Positions 9,022 to 16,367 of a DNA stretch of 32,269 nt are shown here, piece after piece; the first letter of the stretch is position 1; each line of letters starts with the position of its first letter. The DNA comes from an uncultured Bacteroidales bacterium (GTDB lineage Bacteria > Bacteroidota > Bacteroidia > Bacteroidales > Paludibacteraceae): positions 1-32,269 of the forward strand of contig CALCGX010000044.1 of the NCBI GenBank assembly GCA_937901225.1, written 5' to 3'. The position numbers and the translations under genes were made by a program. The notes beneath the pieces are model-generated. The model was not told where the DNA came from, searched no databases, and was given only the letters and a program-made list of their open reading frames with translations.

Positions 9022-9038
9022 GAGAAATGCGTTTTTTT
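9002..9038 (-). terminator. Intrinsic terminator of the DUF349-ftsE operon
   Basis: An 11-bp inverted repeat (9002-9012 with 9028-9038; arms AAAAAAACGCA/TGCGTTTTTTT) with a 15-nt loop and a T run on the minus strand. It lies 10 bases after the 31-codon ORF and about 100 after ftsE. It physically overlaps the tamL-like promoter, whose -33 element is in the loop. Confidence 0.75.
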
Positions 9039-9048
9039 GTTTTGATGA

Positions 9049-9144
9049 TTATGTTTCTTTTATAATCTTGCCGCAACTTATTAGGATTTTACTGCCTATA
9101 TGCCACCCAACAGCGAATGTAATAAGCAGCCTTCCCACAATCAT
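9049..9144 (-). CDS. Candidate small protein coupled to ftsE (31 residues)
   Basis: Directly after ftsE, an ATG (9144-9142) overlaps the ftsE TGA as ATGA. It opens a 31-codon frame ending in TAA at 9051-9049, 10 bases before the terminator hairpin. The predicted peptide starts MIVGRLLITFAVGWHIG and has a hydrophobic stretch (LLITFAVGW) followed by a basic tail (GKIIKET), which could be a single membrane or amphipathic segment. The 4-base overlap matches the DUF349/ftsE junction and would allow translational coupling. I do not recognise the sequence, and a chance ORF of this length is possible. Confidence 0.35.
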   Translation of the reverse strand: MIVGRLLITFAVGWHIGSKILISCGKIIKET

Positions 9145-9806
9145 ACCTCTGCTATCTTTCCGTCAGCAAATTGCAGTTTACGTCCTGGATATTGCTCGGG
9201 CCAAGTATGGTTGTGCGTGGACATAATAACCGTCATACCCGCTTGGCTAATGCTATAGAGTAATTCCATAATTCCCTTACCAGTCTCAGGGTCAAGATTA
9301 CCCGTTGGTTCATCTGCGAGAATCAATCCAGGTGCGTTCAACAAGGCACGAGCAATCACCACACGCTGTTGTTCGCCACCAGAAAGTTGGTAAGGCATCT
9401 TGTATGCCTTTTCCTCCATACCCACTTGCTTGAGCACATCGTAGATATTGTTCTTCATGGCTTGTTTGTCCTTCCAACCTGTGGCTTTAAGCACAAACAT
9501 CAAGTTCTCTTCCACATTGCGATCTACCAATAACTGGAAATCTTGAAATACTACCCCAACCTTTCTGCGCAGATACGGGATATCGCGGCGACGAAGTTTC
9601 AATAAGTCGTAGTCTAAAGCAGTTGCTTCAGCCCCTTCGATAGGCAACTCGCCATAGATGGTTTTCATAAAACTAGACTTACCACTACCCACACGTCCCA
9701 ACAGATATACCATTTCACCAGAAGAAATGGTCAAATTGATATCTGTCAGCACAATCTGCTCATCCTGACAAATCTCTACACCTTTATATTTGATGAGTTC
9801 ACTCAT
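9141..9806 (-). CDS. ftsE: Cell-division ABC ATPase FtsE
   Basis: A 221-residue stand-alone ABC ATPase with Walker A GRVGSGKSS (37-45), Q-loop Gln88 in VVFQDFQLL, signature LSGGEQQR (141-148) and Walker B LILADEP (161-167) followed by TGNLDP. The QDFQLL and EPTGNLDP pattern, small size and short N-terminus fit FtsE, which with FtsX couples septal ring function to peptidoglycan hydrolase activation. ftsX is not adjacent, so LolD-like or MacB-like ATPases are the alternative, though these usually sit beside their permease. The start overlaps the end of the DUF349 gene by 4 bases. An EnvC-like activator, the known effector of FtsEX, is encoded further right at 17911-19077. Confidence 0.85.
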   Translation of the reverse strand: MSELIKYKGVEICQDEQIVLTDINLTISSGEMVYLLGRVGSGKSSFMKTIYGELPIEGAEATALDYDLLKLRRRDIPYLRRKVGVVFQDFQLLVDRNVEENLMFVLKATGWKDKQAMKNNIYDVLKQVGMEEKAYKMPYQLSGGEQQRVVIARALLNAPGLILADEPTGNLDPETGKGIMELLYSISQAGMTVIMSTHNHTWPEQYPGRKLQFADGKIAEV

Positions 9807-11287
9807 TCTGCATCCATTTGGTTGATTTTGTTCTCAAGGTCATTGAGTTGGCTCTTGAGGAGATCAATCTTCTTGCGCATATCATCCACCAACTTGTTGC
9901 CTGACTTACTTTTTCCTGTAAAGAAGAGGATATTGTTCTCTGCCGTCTTGATTTCTTGCACAAGATTCTCGTACATACGAATCAATTTTTGACGATCATT
10001 CATACCATCCACCTTCTTGTTCCAACGCTCTTTCGCTTCTGCACGCTTTTGAGCATATTGCTCGCGAAGTTCCTTGGTAGCCTCTCGTTTCGCCTCAAAG
10101 AAAGCATCGCAAGCAGCGGTAAACTTCTTCCAAAGTTCGTCAGAATATTTGCGGGCTACAGGACCAACCTTCTTCCATTGTTGTTGCAATTCGATAAGTT
10201 TGTTGGTAGTTTCCGTCCAATCAATGCTATCTTTCAATGCCTCTGCAGCTTCAACAAGTTCGCGCTTCTTCTTCAAATTCTCACTAAACTCATCGCGCAT
10301 ACCTTTGTAGAAAGCGGTTTTTGCTTTGAAGAATGCCTCGCAAAGTTCGCGGTACTCATTATAGACTGCTTGATTTTGTTTCTTAGGAGCAAAACCAATG
10401 GTGCGCCACTCTTGTTGGATAGCTTGTACCTTCTCAGTAGCCTCATCCCATTGCTTATTGGATTTCAATTTCGTTACATCCAGTTCCTTAATTTGTGCAA
10501 TCAAGGCTTGCTTCTTCTCTAAATTTTCATTCTCTTTAGCGTGAAGTTCATCAAAATAAGCTTGATGCTTTTTGTTGATTACGCTACTTGCTTGTTTAAA
10601 GCGATTCCAAATATCTTCTCGCAACTCGCGAGCCACAGGACCAATCTCAGCCCACTCATCATGCAACTGTTGCAACGCACGATTCGCCTCTACAATATTT
10701 GGATTCTCTTGCAATTTCTCCGCAGCTTCGCAAAGGAGGGTTTTCATCTCAAGGTTTTTCTTGAAGTCCAAATCACGAAGTTCTATATTTATCTTCACAA
10801 GATCATAGAAACGTTCTTGATATTGTTGATAATTCTTCCAAATCTCTTGAGTTTTGGTTGCAGGTACAGCCCCTATAGTCTTCCACTCGGCTTGCAACTC
10901 ACGCATTTTCTTTAGATTATCCATCACATCTGCGGTCTCAGCGTCTGCTAACTCCTTCATTTGAACCAGGATATTCTCTTTGCGCAGCAAGTTTTGTGCT
11001 TGCTCTTCTTCGATTTGCTTTTGCAATTCTGCACGACGTTGCTTATATGTATTCAACAATTCGCGGAACTCTTGCTCCAATTCATCAATTGATGGCAACC
11101 AGTTCTCCAGCATTTCGCCCGCTGCCTCAGCAGCCTCGAGTGCGGCCTTCTTCTGCGCCTCTAATTCTTGATGATACTGACGGTAGAATTGTGTTTTCAG
11201 CACTTCTACTTGTTCCTTCACTTCAGCTACATTCTTTTGTAGTAGTTCCTTTAGTTCGTCCACGAACTGTTGTTTTTCATTTGCCAT
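9803..11287 (-). CDS. DUF349-domain coiled-coil protein
   Basis: A 494-residue, strongly charged, almost wholly helical protein without signal peptide or membrane segment. Four DUF349 units are recognisable by a W-[KRA]-x-[IV]-G pattern: EWKTIGAVP (about 135), EWAEIGPVA, EWRTIGFAP and QWKKVGPVA, each followed by a long amphipathic helix with W/Y/F-K-x-F-x-x-A. An extended coiled coil precedes (residues 10-115) and another closes the protein. The domain's biochemical function is unknown. The 4-base overlap with ftsE shows co-translation, so a role in division or envelope assembly is a reasonable guess only. The ATG at 11287 lies about 40 bases downstream of the expected transcription start. 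Confidence 0.9.
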   Translation of the reverse strand: MANEKQQFVDELKELLQKNVAEVKEQVEVLKTQFYRQYHQELEAQKKAALEAAEAAGEMLENWLPSIDELEQEFRELLNTYKQRRAELQKQIEEEQAQNLLRKENILVQMKELADAETADVMDNLKKMRELQAEWKTIGAVPATKTQEIWKNYQQYQERFYDLVKINIELRDLDFKKNLEMKTLLCEAAEKLQENPNIVEANRALQQLHDEWAEIGPVARELREDIWNRFKQASSVINKKHQAYFDELHAKENENLEKKQALIAQIKELDVTKLKSNKQWDEATEKVQAIQQEWRTIGFAPKKQNQAVYNEYRELCEAFFKAKTAFYKGMRDEFSENLKKKRELVEAAEALKDSIDWTETTNKLIELQQQWKKVGPVARKYSDELWKKFTAACDAFFEAKREATKELREQYAQKRAEAKERWNKKVDGMNDRQKLIRMYENLVQEIKTAENNILFFTGKSKSGNKLVDDMRKKIDLLKSQLNDLENKINQMDAE

Positions 11288-11335
11288 AATCGTAAAAAGT
11301 TACGCCCTTTCGAGCGGGGTTCATAAATTTCGCGA

Positions 11336-11367
11336 CAAAGGTACAAATAAATTTGCACATTTGCAAA
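11336..11367 (-). promoter_or_regulatory. Promoter of the DUF349-ftsE operon
   Basis: On the minus strand, -33 TTTGCA (11367-11362) is followed by 20 bases and -7 TACCTTTG (11343-11336). It overlaps the plus-strand promoter of the ABC permease, so the two -33 regions interlock. Confidence 0.85.
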
Positions 11368-11383
11368 AAAAAGTGTACCTTTG
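11352..11383 (+). promoter_or_regulatory. Promoter of the ABC permease-ispE operon
   Basis: -33 TTTGCA (11352-11357) and -7 TACCTTTG (11376-11383), with 20 bases between TTTG and the -7 box. The predicted transcript starts near 11390, which excludes an in-frame upstream start at 11381 and supports the ATG at 11402. Confidence 0.85.
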
Positions 11384-11401
11384 CAGCAAATTTTCGTAAT
11401 T

Positions 11402-12259
11402 ATGGCAGAAACTCAAGAAAAATGGACGACAGAGATACGTCCAAAAGATAGTCTTTTATCAGTTGATTTCAAGGAGATTTGGCGTTATCGCGATTTGATG
11501 ACGCTATTTGTAAAGCGCAATATCATCACACAATATAAGCAAACCATCCTTGGTCCTCTTTGGTTTGTGATTCAACCTATGATGACTACTGTCATGTATA
11601 TGGTGGTATTCGGTGGCATCGCAAAAATTTCTACCGACGGTTTGCCTCAGCCACTCTTTTATTTAGCAGGTATCAGTTTTTGGCAGTATTTTGCTGACTG
11701 TCTAACCAAGACATCCAATACCTTTGTGTCCAATGCTGGTATCTTCGGCAAAGTATATTTTCCTCGTTTGGTGACTCCGCTGAGCGATGTGATTAGCAAC
11801 TTAGTGCGCTTTGGCATACAATTTGCCCTATTCTTAATCGTATACCTATATTATATTATCTTCACAGATGCTGTTATTCAACCTAATTGGTATGCGCTAC
11901 TCTTGCCTGTATTGGTGGCTATGTTAGCTGGATTAGCATTAGGATTCGGTATTCTATTCTCAAGTATGACTACCAAATACCGTGATTTACAGTTGCTCCT
12001 GAGTTTCTTCGTTAGTCTATGGATGTATGCTACACCAGTGATTTATCCTCTTTCTACCATCACCAACGAGAAGTTGCGTCTTGTGATGCAACTTAACCCG
12101 CTGACAGGTATTGTAGAGTTCTTCAAATATGGAATGCTGGGTGTGGGCAACCATGATTGGTGGATGCTGGGTTATAGCTTCGGCTTTATGGTAGTGCTTT
12201 TGGCAATCGGTATCGTGGTGTTCAATAAGGTGCAGAAGTCCTTTATGGATACCGTTTAA
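11402..12259 (+). CDS. ABC-2 type permease of the polysaccharide export family (Wzm/TagG-like)
   Basis: A 285-residue inner-membrane protein with about six hydrophobic segments after an N-terminal cytoplasmic stretch. The sequence LVKRN/ITQYKQTILGPLW near residues 30-50 is the characteristic entry motif of polysaccharide and teichoic-acid ABC exporter permeases, and the C-terminal half carries YATPVIYPLS and LNPLTGIVEFFKYGML. Such permeases need a Wzt/TagH-type ATPase to export O-antigen or related glycans. No ATPase gene is adjacent; the next gene, 11 bases on, is ispE. The start was chosen because the 11381 alternative overlaps the promoter. Confidence 0.88.
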   Translation: MAETQEKWTTEIRPKDSLLSVDFKEIWRYRDLMTLFVKRNIITQYKQTILGPLWFVIQPMMTTVMYMVVFGGIAKISTDGLPQPLFYLAGISFWQYFADCLTKTSNTFVSNAGIFGKVYFPRLVTPLSDVISNLVRFGIQFALFLIVYLYYIIFTDAVIQPNWYALLLPVLVAMLAGLALGFGILFSSMTTKYRDLQLLLSFFVSLWMYATPVIYPLSTITNEKLRLVMQLNPLTGIVEFFKYGMLGVGNHDWWMLGYSFGFMVVLLAIGIVVFNKVQKSFMDTV

Positions 12260-12270
12260 TCCTCGAAACA

Positions 12271-13122
12271 TTGAAACTTTTTCCCAATTGTAAAATTAAT
12301 ATCGGTTTGCGCGTAGTGCGTAAGCGCGAAGATGGTTATCACGATTTGGAAACCATCTTCTATCCTATCGTAGGTTTGCATGATGAGTTGGAAGTGGAAA
12401 TGGCAGATTGTTTTGAGTTTATCCAAGAGGGATTGGCTATAGATTGTTGCGCGGAAGATAACTTGATTATCAAGTGCTATCAGCGTATGCGAGCGAAATA
12501 CCCGAAGATTGGTAATGTGAAGATACGTTTCAAAAAGTATATTCCTTTTGGTGCTGGTCTTGGTGGTGGCAGTAGTGATGCTGCTCATATGGCGATAGCT
12601 TTGAACGCAATTTTTGCACTCGGTTTGAGCCAACAGCAATTAGCAGAAGAGGTGCGCCCCTTAGGAGCCGACTGTCCGTTCTTTATTTACAACACCCCTT
12701 GCTATGCCGAAGGCATTGGTGACAAACTTACTCCCATTTCTTTGGATTTGAATGGCTTACGTTTGGTAATGATCAAGCCCAACTGCGGTGTATCGACCAG
12801 AGAGGCTTATGGTGGAATTATTCGCCATCCTGAGGTAGAAGGATTAATCATACGAGCATTGGCAGATGGTAAGGCGTTAGTAGATATGCGTTCGTTACTG
12901 GTCAACGATTTCGAACAAACGGTATTCCCGCTTTACCCTGAAATCGCACAAATAAAACAGCGCCTACTAGATGCAGGCGCCATATATGCAGCGATGTCGG
13001 GTTCGGGTTCAACAGTCTTTGGATTGTTTGAGAATGATGCGGAAGGTCGAACCGATGCCCAATTGCGATTGCTTCACGAAGAGTTTGCCTCGATGGTAAT
13101 TCTCGATAATACGCTTGCCTAA
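12271..13122 (+). CDS. ispE: 4-diphosphocytidyl-2-C-methyl-D-erythritol kinase
   Basis: IspE carries out the ATP-dependent 2-phosphorylation of CDP-ME in the MEP isoprenoid pathway. This 283-residue GHMP kinase has Lys8 in the N-terminal FPNCKINIGL block, the ATP-binding motif PFGAGLGGGSSDAA (92-105), catalytic Asp134 in LGADCPFF, and C-terminal motif 3 MSGSGSTVFG (242-251). The start is TTG: no ATG is available in frame between the previous stop and the conserved N-terminus, and only 11 bases separate it from the permease gene, so translation is probably coupled. Its last 114 bases overlap antiparallel with the histidine kinase gene. Confidence 0.95.
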   Translation: MKLFPNCKINIGLRVVRKREDGYHDLETIFYPIVGLHDELEVEMADCFEFIQEGLAIDCCAEDNLIIKCYQRMRAKYPKIGNVKIRFKKYIPFGAGLGGGSSDAAHMAIALNAIFALGLSQQQLAEEVRPLGADCPFFIYNTPCYAEGIGDKLTPISLDLNGLRLVMIKPNCGVSTREAYGGIIRHPEVEGLIIRALADGKALVDMRSLLVNDFEQTVFPLYPEIAQIKQRLLDAGAIYAAMSGSGSTVFGLFENDAEGRTDAQLRLLHEEFASMVILDNTLA

Positions 13123-14166
13123 ACTTAAGCCTAACCCCCAACCGCGTTTCTTGCTAGTATAACCTGGGGTAAAAATACGTTTGAAATTTCTCCTGTCAAT
13201 TCCCTTACCAGTGTCAGCAATATCAATATAGAGATGGTTATCAGCATGTTGCAAACTGATAGTGATACTGCCTTTACCATCCATTGAATCAATGGCATTT
13301 TTGCAGATATTTTCAATCACCCATTCAAATAATGGCACGCAGAGCATCGCTTGACAATGTTCTGCTTCTTCCGCGTGGAGCGTGTATATTATTTTACTAG
13401 ATGTTCGCGTGCGCATATAATCCATTGCAGTTTGCAGCACAGGCAATACCTCATGTTGCTCCAATGTGGGTTGCGAACCAATTTTGGAAAAACGCTCGGC
13501 TATCATCTGCAATCGACGTATATCTTCATCCATCTGTGGAAGTAGCGGGTCATCAGGATAGGTGGCTTTCATCAGTTCATTCCACGCGTTGAGTGAGGAA
13601 ATCGGTGTGCCGAGTTGGTGAGCCGTTTCTTTGGAGAGTCCTACCCATAGACTATTTTTTTCACTGCGTTGTACCATCAGCAAGGCGATAGCTGCTAATC
13701 CTGCAAGAGCAAGCATAACAATCAGCTGAATATAAGGAAAGTACGATAACCAACGCAAAGTGGAAGATGGCTCATAATATATGTATTGCATCACCTCGTT
13801 GGAAACACGTACCTCTATCGGTTCCTGCGTAGCACGCAATTTATTGATTTTCTCGACATAAAAAGCATCTATATCGTTCTTGGGCTCTAATACATTTCGC
13901 GACAGAAGCAGATTGTAATTCATATCTACCATATAAACAGGAATAGTAGTATTACCCTCCAATATCCGTAAAATTAAATCCACATTATCATCCTCATCTG
14001 CCAAACTAAATTGGCGTGTAGCCTCAGCCCAAAGTTCAATTTTCTTCTGCTCTTCAGCCTCTAATTGCTGGACAATATTAGTGGTAACAAGCGAACTGAC
14101 AATTACAACTACAATCAGTAGTACTGTAATCACAACACTCAACGCACTAGAATTTAACTTATTCAT
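13009..14166 (-). CDS. Membrane sensor histidine kinase (HisKA/HATPase_c)
   Basis: A 385-residue kinase: first membrane segment at residues 8-29, a periplasmic region to about 145, second membrane segment at 146-165, then the H-box LSKETAHQLGTPISSL with phospho-acceptor His183. The ATPase domain shows the N-box ENICKNAID, G1 box DTGKGID, F-box region RIFTPGYTSKKRG and G2 GWGLGLSLGKRI. The QLGTP variant of the H-box is common in Bacteroidetes. No response regulator gene is adjacent, so it is an orphan here. Start: a longer frame begins at 14220, but the promoter at 14190-14221 and a typical MNKLN N-terminus support 14166. The C-terminal 37 codons overlap ispE on the other strand. Confidence 0.9.
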   Translation of the reverse strand: MNKLNSSALSVVITVLLIVVVIVSSLVTTNIVQQLEAEEQKKIELWAEATRQFSLADEDDNVDLILRILEGNTTIPVYMVDMNYNLLLSRNVLEPKNDIDAFYVEKINKLRATQEPIEVRVSNEVMQYIYYEPSSTLRWLSYFPYIQLIVMLALAGLAAIALLMVQRSEKNSLWVGLSKETAHQLGTPISSLNAWNELMKATYPDDPLLPQMDEDIRRLQMIAERFSKIGSQPTLEQHEVLPVLQTAMDYMRTRTSSKIIYTLHAEEAEHCQAMLCVPLFEWVIENICKNAIDSMDGKGSITISLQHADNHLYIDIADTGKGIDRRNFKRIFTPGYTSKKRGWGLGLSLGKRIIENYHRGKLFVKQSQLGIGSTFRIILKQSKDC

Positions 14167-14189
14167 TGACCTTAAATTTGATTTCTCGG

Positions 14190-14221
14190 CAAAATTACAT
14201 AAAAAAACGCATATATGCAAA
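14190..14221 (-). promoter_or_regulatory. Promoter of the histidine kinase gene
   Basis: On the minus strand, -33 TTTGCA (14221-14216), 20 bases, and -7 TAATTTTG (14197-14190). The -7 box fits TAnnTTTG but differs from the TACCTTTG of the other promoters in the window, so it may be weaker or differently regulated. Confidence 0.75.
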
Positions 14222-14258
14222 CAATCATTGCAGAAAATCCATTTTCGATGCGTTTTTT
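14202..14258. other. Inverted repeat around the histidine kinase promoter
   Basis: Arms AAAAAACGCAT (14202-14212) and ATGCGTTTTTT (14248-14258) flank a 35-base interval containing the -33 element. The arms resemble the terminator at 9002-9038, but no gene reads into this one, since the flanking genes diverge. The rest of the 256-base intergenic stretch (14167-14422) holds the two divergent promoters and nothing else recognisable. Confidence 0.5.
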
Positions 14259-14339
14259 AGCTTTATATAGTTAAAATAAAAGATGGACTATCACTCACAT
14301 ACCGCCTTTGAACTTTTCTTGCAACTTTCAACCAAAAAA

Positions 14340-14371
14340 TTTGCATATATCGCATTTTTTTCGTACCTTTG
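14340..14371 (+). promoter_or_regulatory. Promoter of the lipid kinase gene and downstream cluster
   Basis: -33 TTTGCA (14340-14345) and -7 TACCTTTG (14364-14371) with the standard 20-base spacing. The leader to the ATG at 14423 is about 45 bases. No equally good promoter was seen in the following 12 kb of plus-strand genes. Confidence 0.85.
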
Positions 14372-14422
14372 CGCGATAATTTGTATTTTATACAAACCAC
14401 AATAAGAAAACGATAAACAAAT

Positions 14423-15301
14423 ATGAAGAATATAGCATTTATAGTCAATCCCATCTCGGGAACAAAAGCGAAAAATCGCGTGGGCAAATTGATTCGTGAA
14501 CTTTTGGATCTACAACAGTTTTCACCTACTGTGGTAGTTACAGAATATGCTGGACACGCCACACAACTGGCACAACACTTCGCCTTAGAGGGATACTATG
14601 CGGTAGTAGCTGTCGGCGGTGACGGCACGGTAAACGAAGTAGCGACTGGATTAATTGGCACAAATACTGCGCTCGGCATCATCCCAAATGGTAGCGGTAA
14701 TGGATTTGCTCGGCATCTAGACATTTCTACACGTATGAATCGTGCTATTGAGATGCTGAATAGCAGTGAGGTTATCAACGTAGACTATGGCATGGTAAAT
14801 GACCAGCCCTTTTTCTCCACTTGCGGTGTAGGATTTGATGCTGTAGTGGCTGAGAAATTCTCTGATACCAATCGCGGGCTTAAAGGATATGTGCAGACTA
14901 TATTCAAGGACCTATTCCAGTACAAGCCTGAGACTTATCATCTCACAGGCGATGGGATTGACCAAACCACCACAGCGTTTTTGGTGAGTTTCGCCAATGC
15001 AGGACAATGGGGCTACGATGCATATATCGCTCCAAAAGCCAGTGTGCAAGATGGTTGGTTGGATGTGGCAATCGTAAGCGAGTTCCCAATGACCGCTGCA
15101 GCTGGATTGGCATTAAGCCTCTTTACTAAGAATATCGACGAGAAATTGCACATGAATACGATTCGTGCTAAAGAACTGACTCTCAAGCGCGAGAGCGAAG
15201 GTCCAATGCACATCGATGGTACGCCTATCACAATGCCTGCAGAATTGCACGTAAAAATCGTAGAAGAGGGATTAAAAGTATTAGTAAAGAAGCGTTTTTA
15301 G
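14423..15301 (+). CDS. Diacylglycerol kinase-family lipid kinase (YegS/DgkB-like)
   Basis: A 292-residue soluble protein of the DAGK catalytic family. It begins with the nucleotide-binding strand IAFIVNPISGTKAK, has the hallmark GGDGTVNEVATGL at about residues 68-80 and IPNGSGNGFARHL, and contains a C-terminal beta-sandwich with CGVGFDAVVA and MHIDGTP. The family phosphorylates diacylglycerol, sphingoid bases or related lipids with ATP; the exact substrate cannot be read from sequence. In Bacteroidetes sphingolipids are common membrane lipids, so a long-chain-base substrate is possible. It is first in the long plus-strand cluster and is followed after 3 bases by the HAD gene. Confidence 0.9.
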   Translation: MKNIAFIVNPISGTKAKNRVGKLIRELLDLQQFSPTVVVTEYAGHATQLAQHFALEGYYAVVAVGGDGTVNEVATGLIGTNTALGIIPNGSGNGFARHLDISTRMNRAIEMLNSSEVINVDYGMVNDQPFFSTCGVGFDAVVAEKFSDTNRGLKGYVQTIFKDLFQYKPETYHLTGDGIDQTTTAFLVSFANAGQWGYDAYIAPKASVQDGWLDVAIVSEFPMTAAAGLALSLFTKNIDEKLHMNTIRAKELTLKRESEGPMHIDGTPITMPAELHVKIVEEGLKVLVKKRF

Positions 15302-15304
15302 AAA

Positions 15305-15919
15305 ATGATCAAAAATGTTATTTTCGACTTCGGATGCGTGTTAGTGTATTGGAGTCAACATAATCTCTACGACACTCACTTCGGCAGTAAAGAGAAAACA
15401 GACTGGTTCGTGGATAATATCTGCACATGGGAATGGAACAACCAAACCGATTTAGGTAAATCTTTCGCTGAATCTGTAGCTGAGAAAGTAGCCGAATATC
15501 CTGAGTGGGAAACGGAAATACGCATGTATTGGGAACGATGGGAAGACATGCTTAACGGAGAAGTTCCTGGTATGAAAGAGTGGATATGCGAACTAAAAAA
15601 TGCTGGCTATAAAGTATATGGATTGAGCAATTGGTCGCACGAAACATTTCCAATGGTAAAAGACAAGTACGAAGCCTTTAGCATGATGGACGGCATCGTA
15701 ATGTCTGGAGAAGAACTGATAGCCAAACCCGATTTGCGTATCTACAAAATATTGCTTGAGCGTTATGGGCTGAAGGCAGAAGAGTGCGTCTTCATCGACG
15801 ACCGAAAAGAAAACATCGTAGCAGGGGAGCAAGTTGGCATTCGCGGTATCATCTTCGAAGACTGTGAACAAGCTAAGCAAGCGTTTCGTGTATTAAACCA
15901 AAAGTCAAACGAATACTAA
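15305..15919 (+). CDS. HAD-superfamily phosphatase, YihX-like (subfamily IA)
   Basis: A 204-residue HAD hydrolase. Motif I is IFDFGCVLV: the nucleophile Asp9 is present and the second Asp position is Gly, as in the epoxide-hydrolase/YihX-like branch. Motif II is in YGLSNWS, motif III Lys is in KPDLRIYK, and motif IV is FIDDRKENI. The helical cap lies between motifs I and II. YihX-type enzymes dephosphorylate sugar phosphates such as glucose-1-phosphate, but this group is substrate-promiscuous. It is tightly packed between the lipid kinase (3 bases) and dut (5 bases). Confidence 0.88.
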   Translation: MIKNVIFDFGCVLVYWSQHNLYDTHFGSKEKTDWFVDNICTWEWNNQTDLGKSFAESVAEKVAEYPEWETEIRMYWERWEDMLNGEVPGMKEWICELKNAGYKVYGLSNWSHETFPMVKDKYEAFSMMDGIVMSGEELIAKPDLRIYKILLERYGLKAEECVFIDDRKENIVAGEQVGIRGIIFEDCEQAKQAFRVLNQKSNEY

Positions 15920-15924
15920 AAATT

Positions 15925-16359
15925 ATGACTATAAAAATCATCAACAAGAGCAATAACCCACTGCCACGATACGAGAGTGCACAGGCAGCAGGAATGGATA
16001 TCCGTTGCCACTTGGCAGAGCCAGTGACCTTGCAACCATTAGAGCGTAAACTATTGCCAACAGGTTTGTACATCGAACTGCCTATAGGCTATGAGGCGCA
16101 AATTCGTCCGCGTAGCGGACTAGCGCTCAAGCGTGGACTAACCGTGCTCAATACACCAGGCACCATTGATGCAGACTATCGCGGGGAAATTGGCGTAATA
16201 CTCATCAACCTAAGCAACGAACCACAGACCATTGAGTCAGGAGAACGCATCTGCCAAATGGTGATTGCTCAACATGAGCAACCCGAATTAGAGCAAGTAC
16301 AAGTCCTAAGTGAAACCCAGCGTGGTGCTGGCGGATTTGGACATAGCGGTATGAAATAA
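15925..16359 (+). CDS. dut: Deoxyuridine 5'-triphosphate nucleotidohydrolase
   Basis: dUTPase hydrolyses dUTP to dUMP and pyrophosphate, keeping uracil out of DNA and providing the dTMP precursor. The 144-residue protein is a normal trimeric dUTPase subunit: motif 1 AAGMDIRCHL, motif 2 PRSGLALK, motif 3 NTPGTIDADYRGEIGV, motif 4 GERICQMV and motif 5 RGAGGFGHSG are all present in order. The ATG at 15925 follows the HAD stop by 5 bases, and the TPR gene follows closely. In Bacteroidetes dut is commonly followed by a TPR gene, a DUF4292 gene and an EnvC-like gene, the same order as here. Confidence 0.97.
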   Translation: MTIKIINKSNNPLPRYESAQAAGMDIRCHLAEPVTLQPLERKLLPTGLYIELPIGYEAQIRPRSGLALKRGLTVLNTPGTIDADYRGEIGVILINLSNEPQTIESGERICQMVIAQHEQPELEQVQVLSETQRGAGGFGHSGMK

Positions 16360-16367
16360 AATGTATT

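Noticed and set aside
8596..9045. 149-codon plus-strand ORF opposite the TamL-like gene
   Set aside because: It is antisense to a well-supported gene, shows no recognisable domain, and covers the promoter and terminator region.
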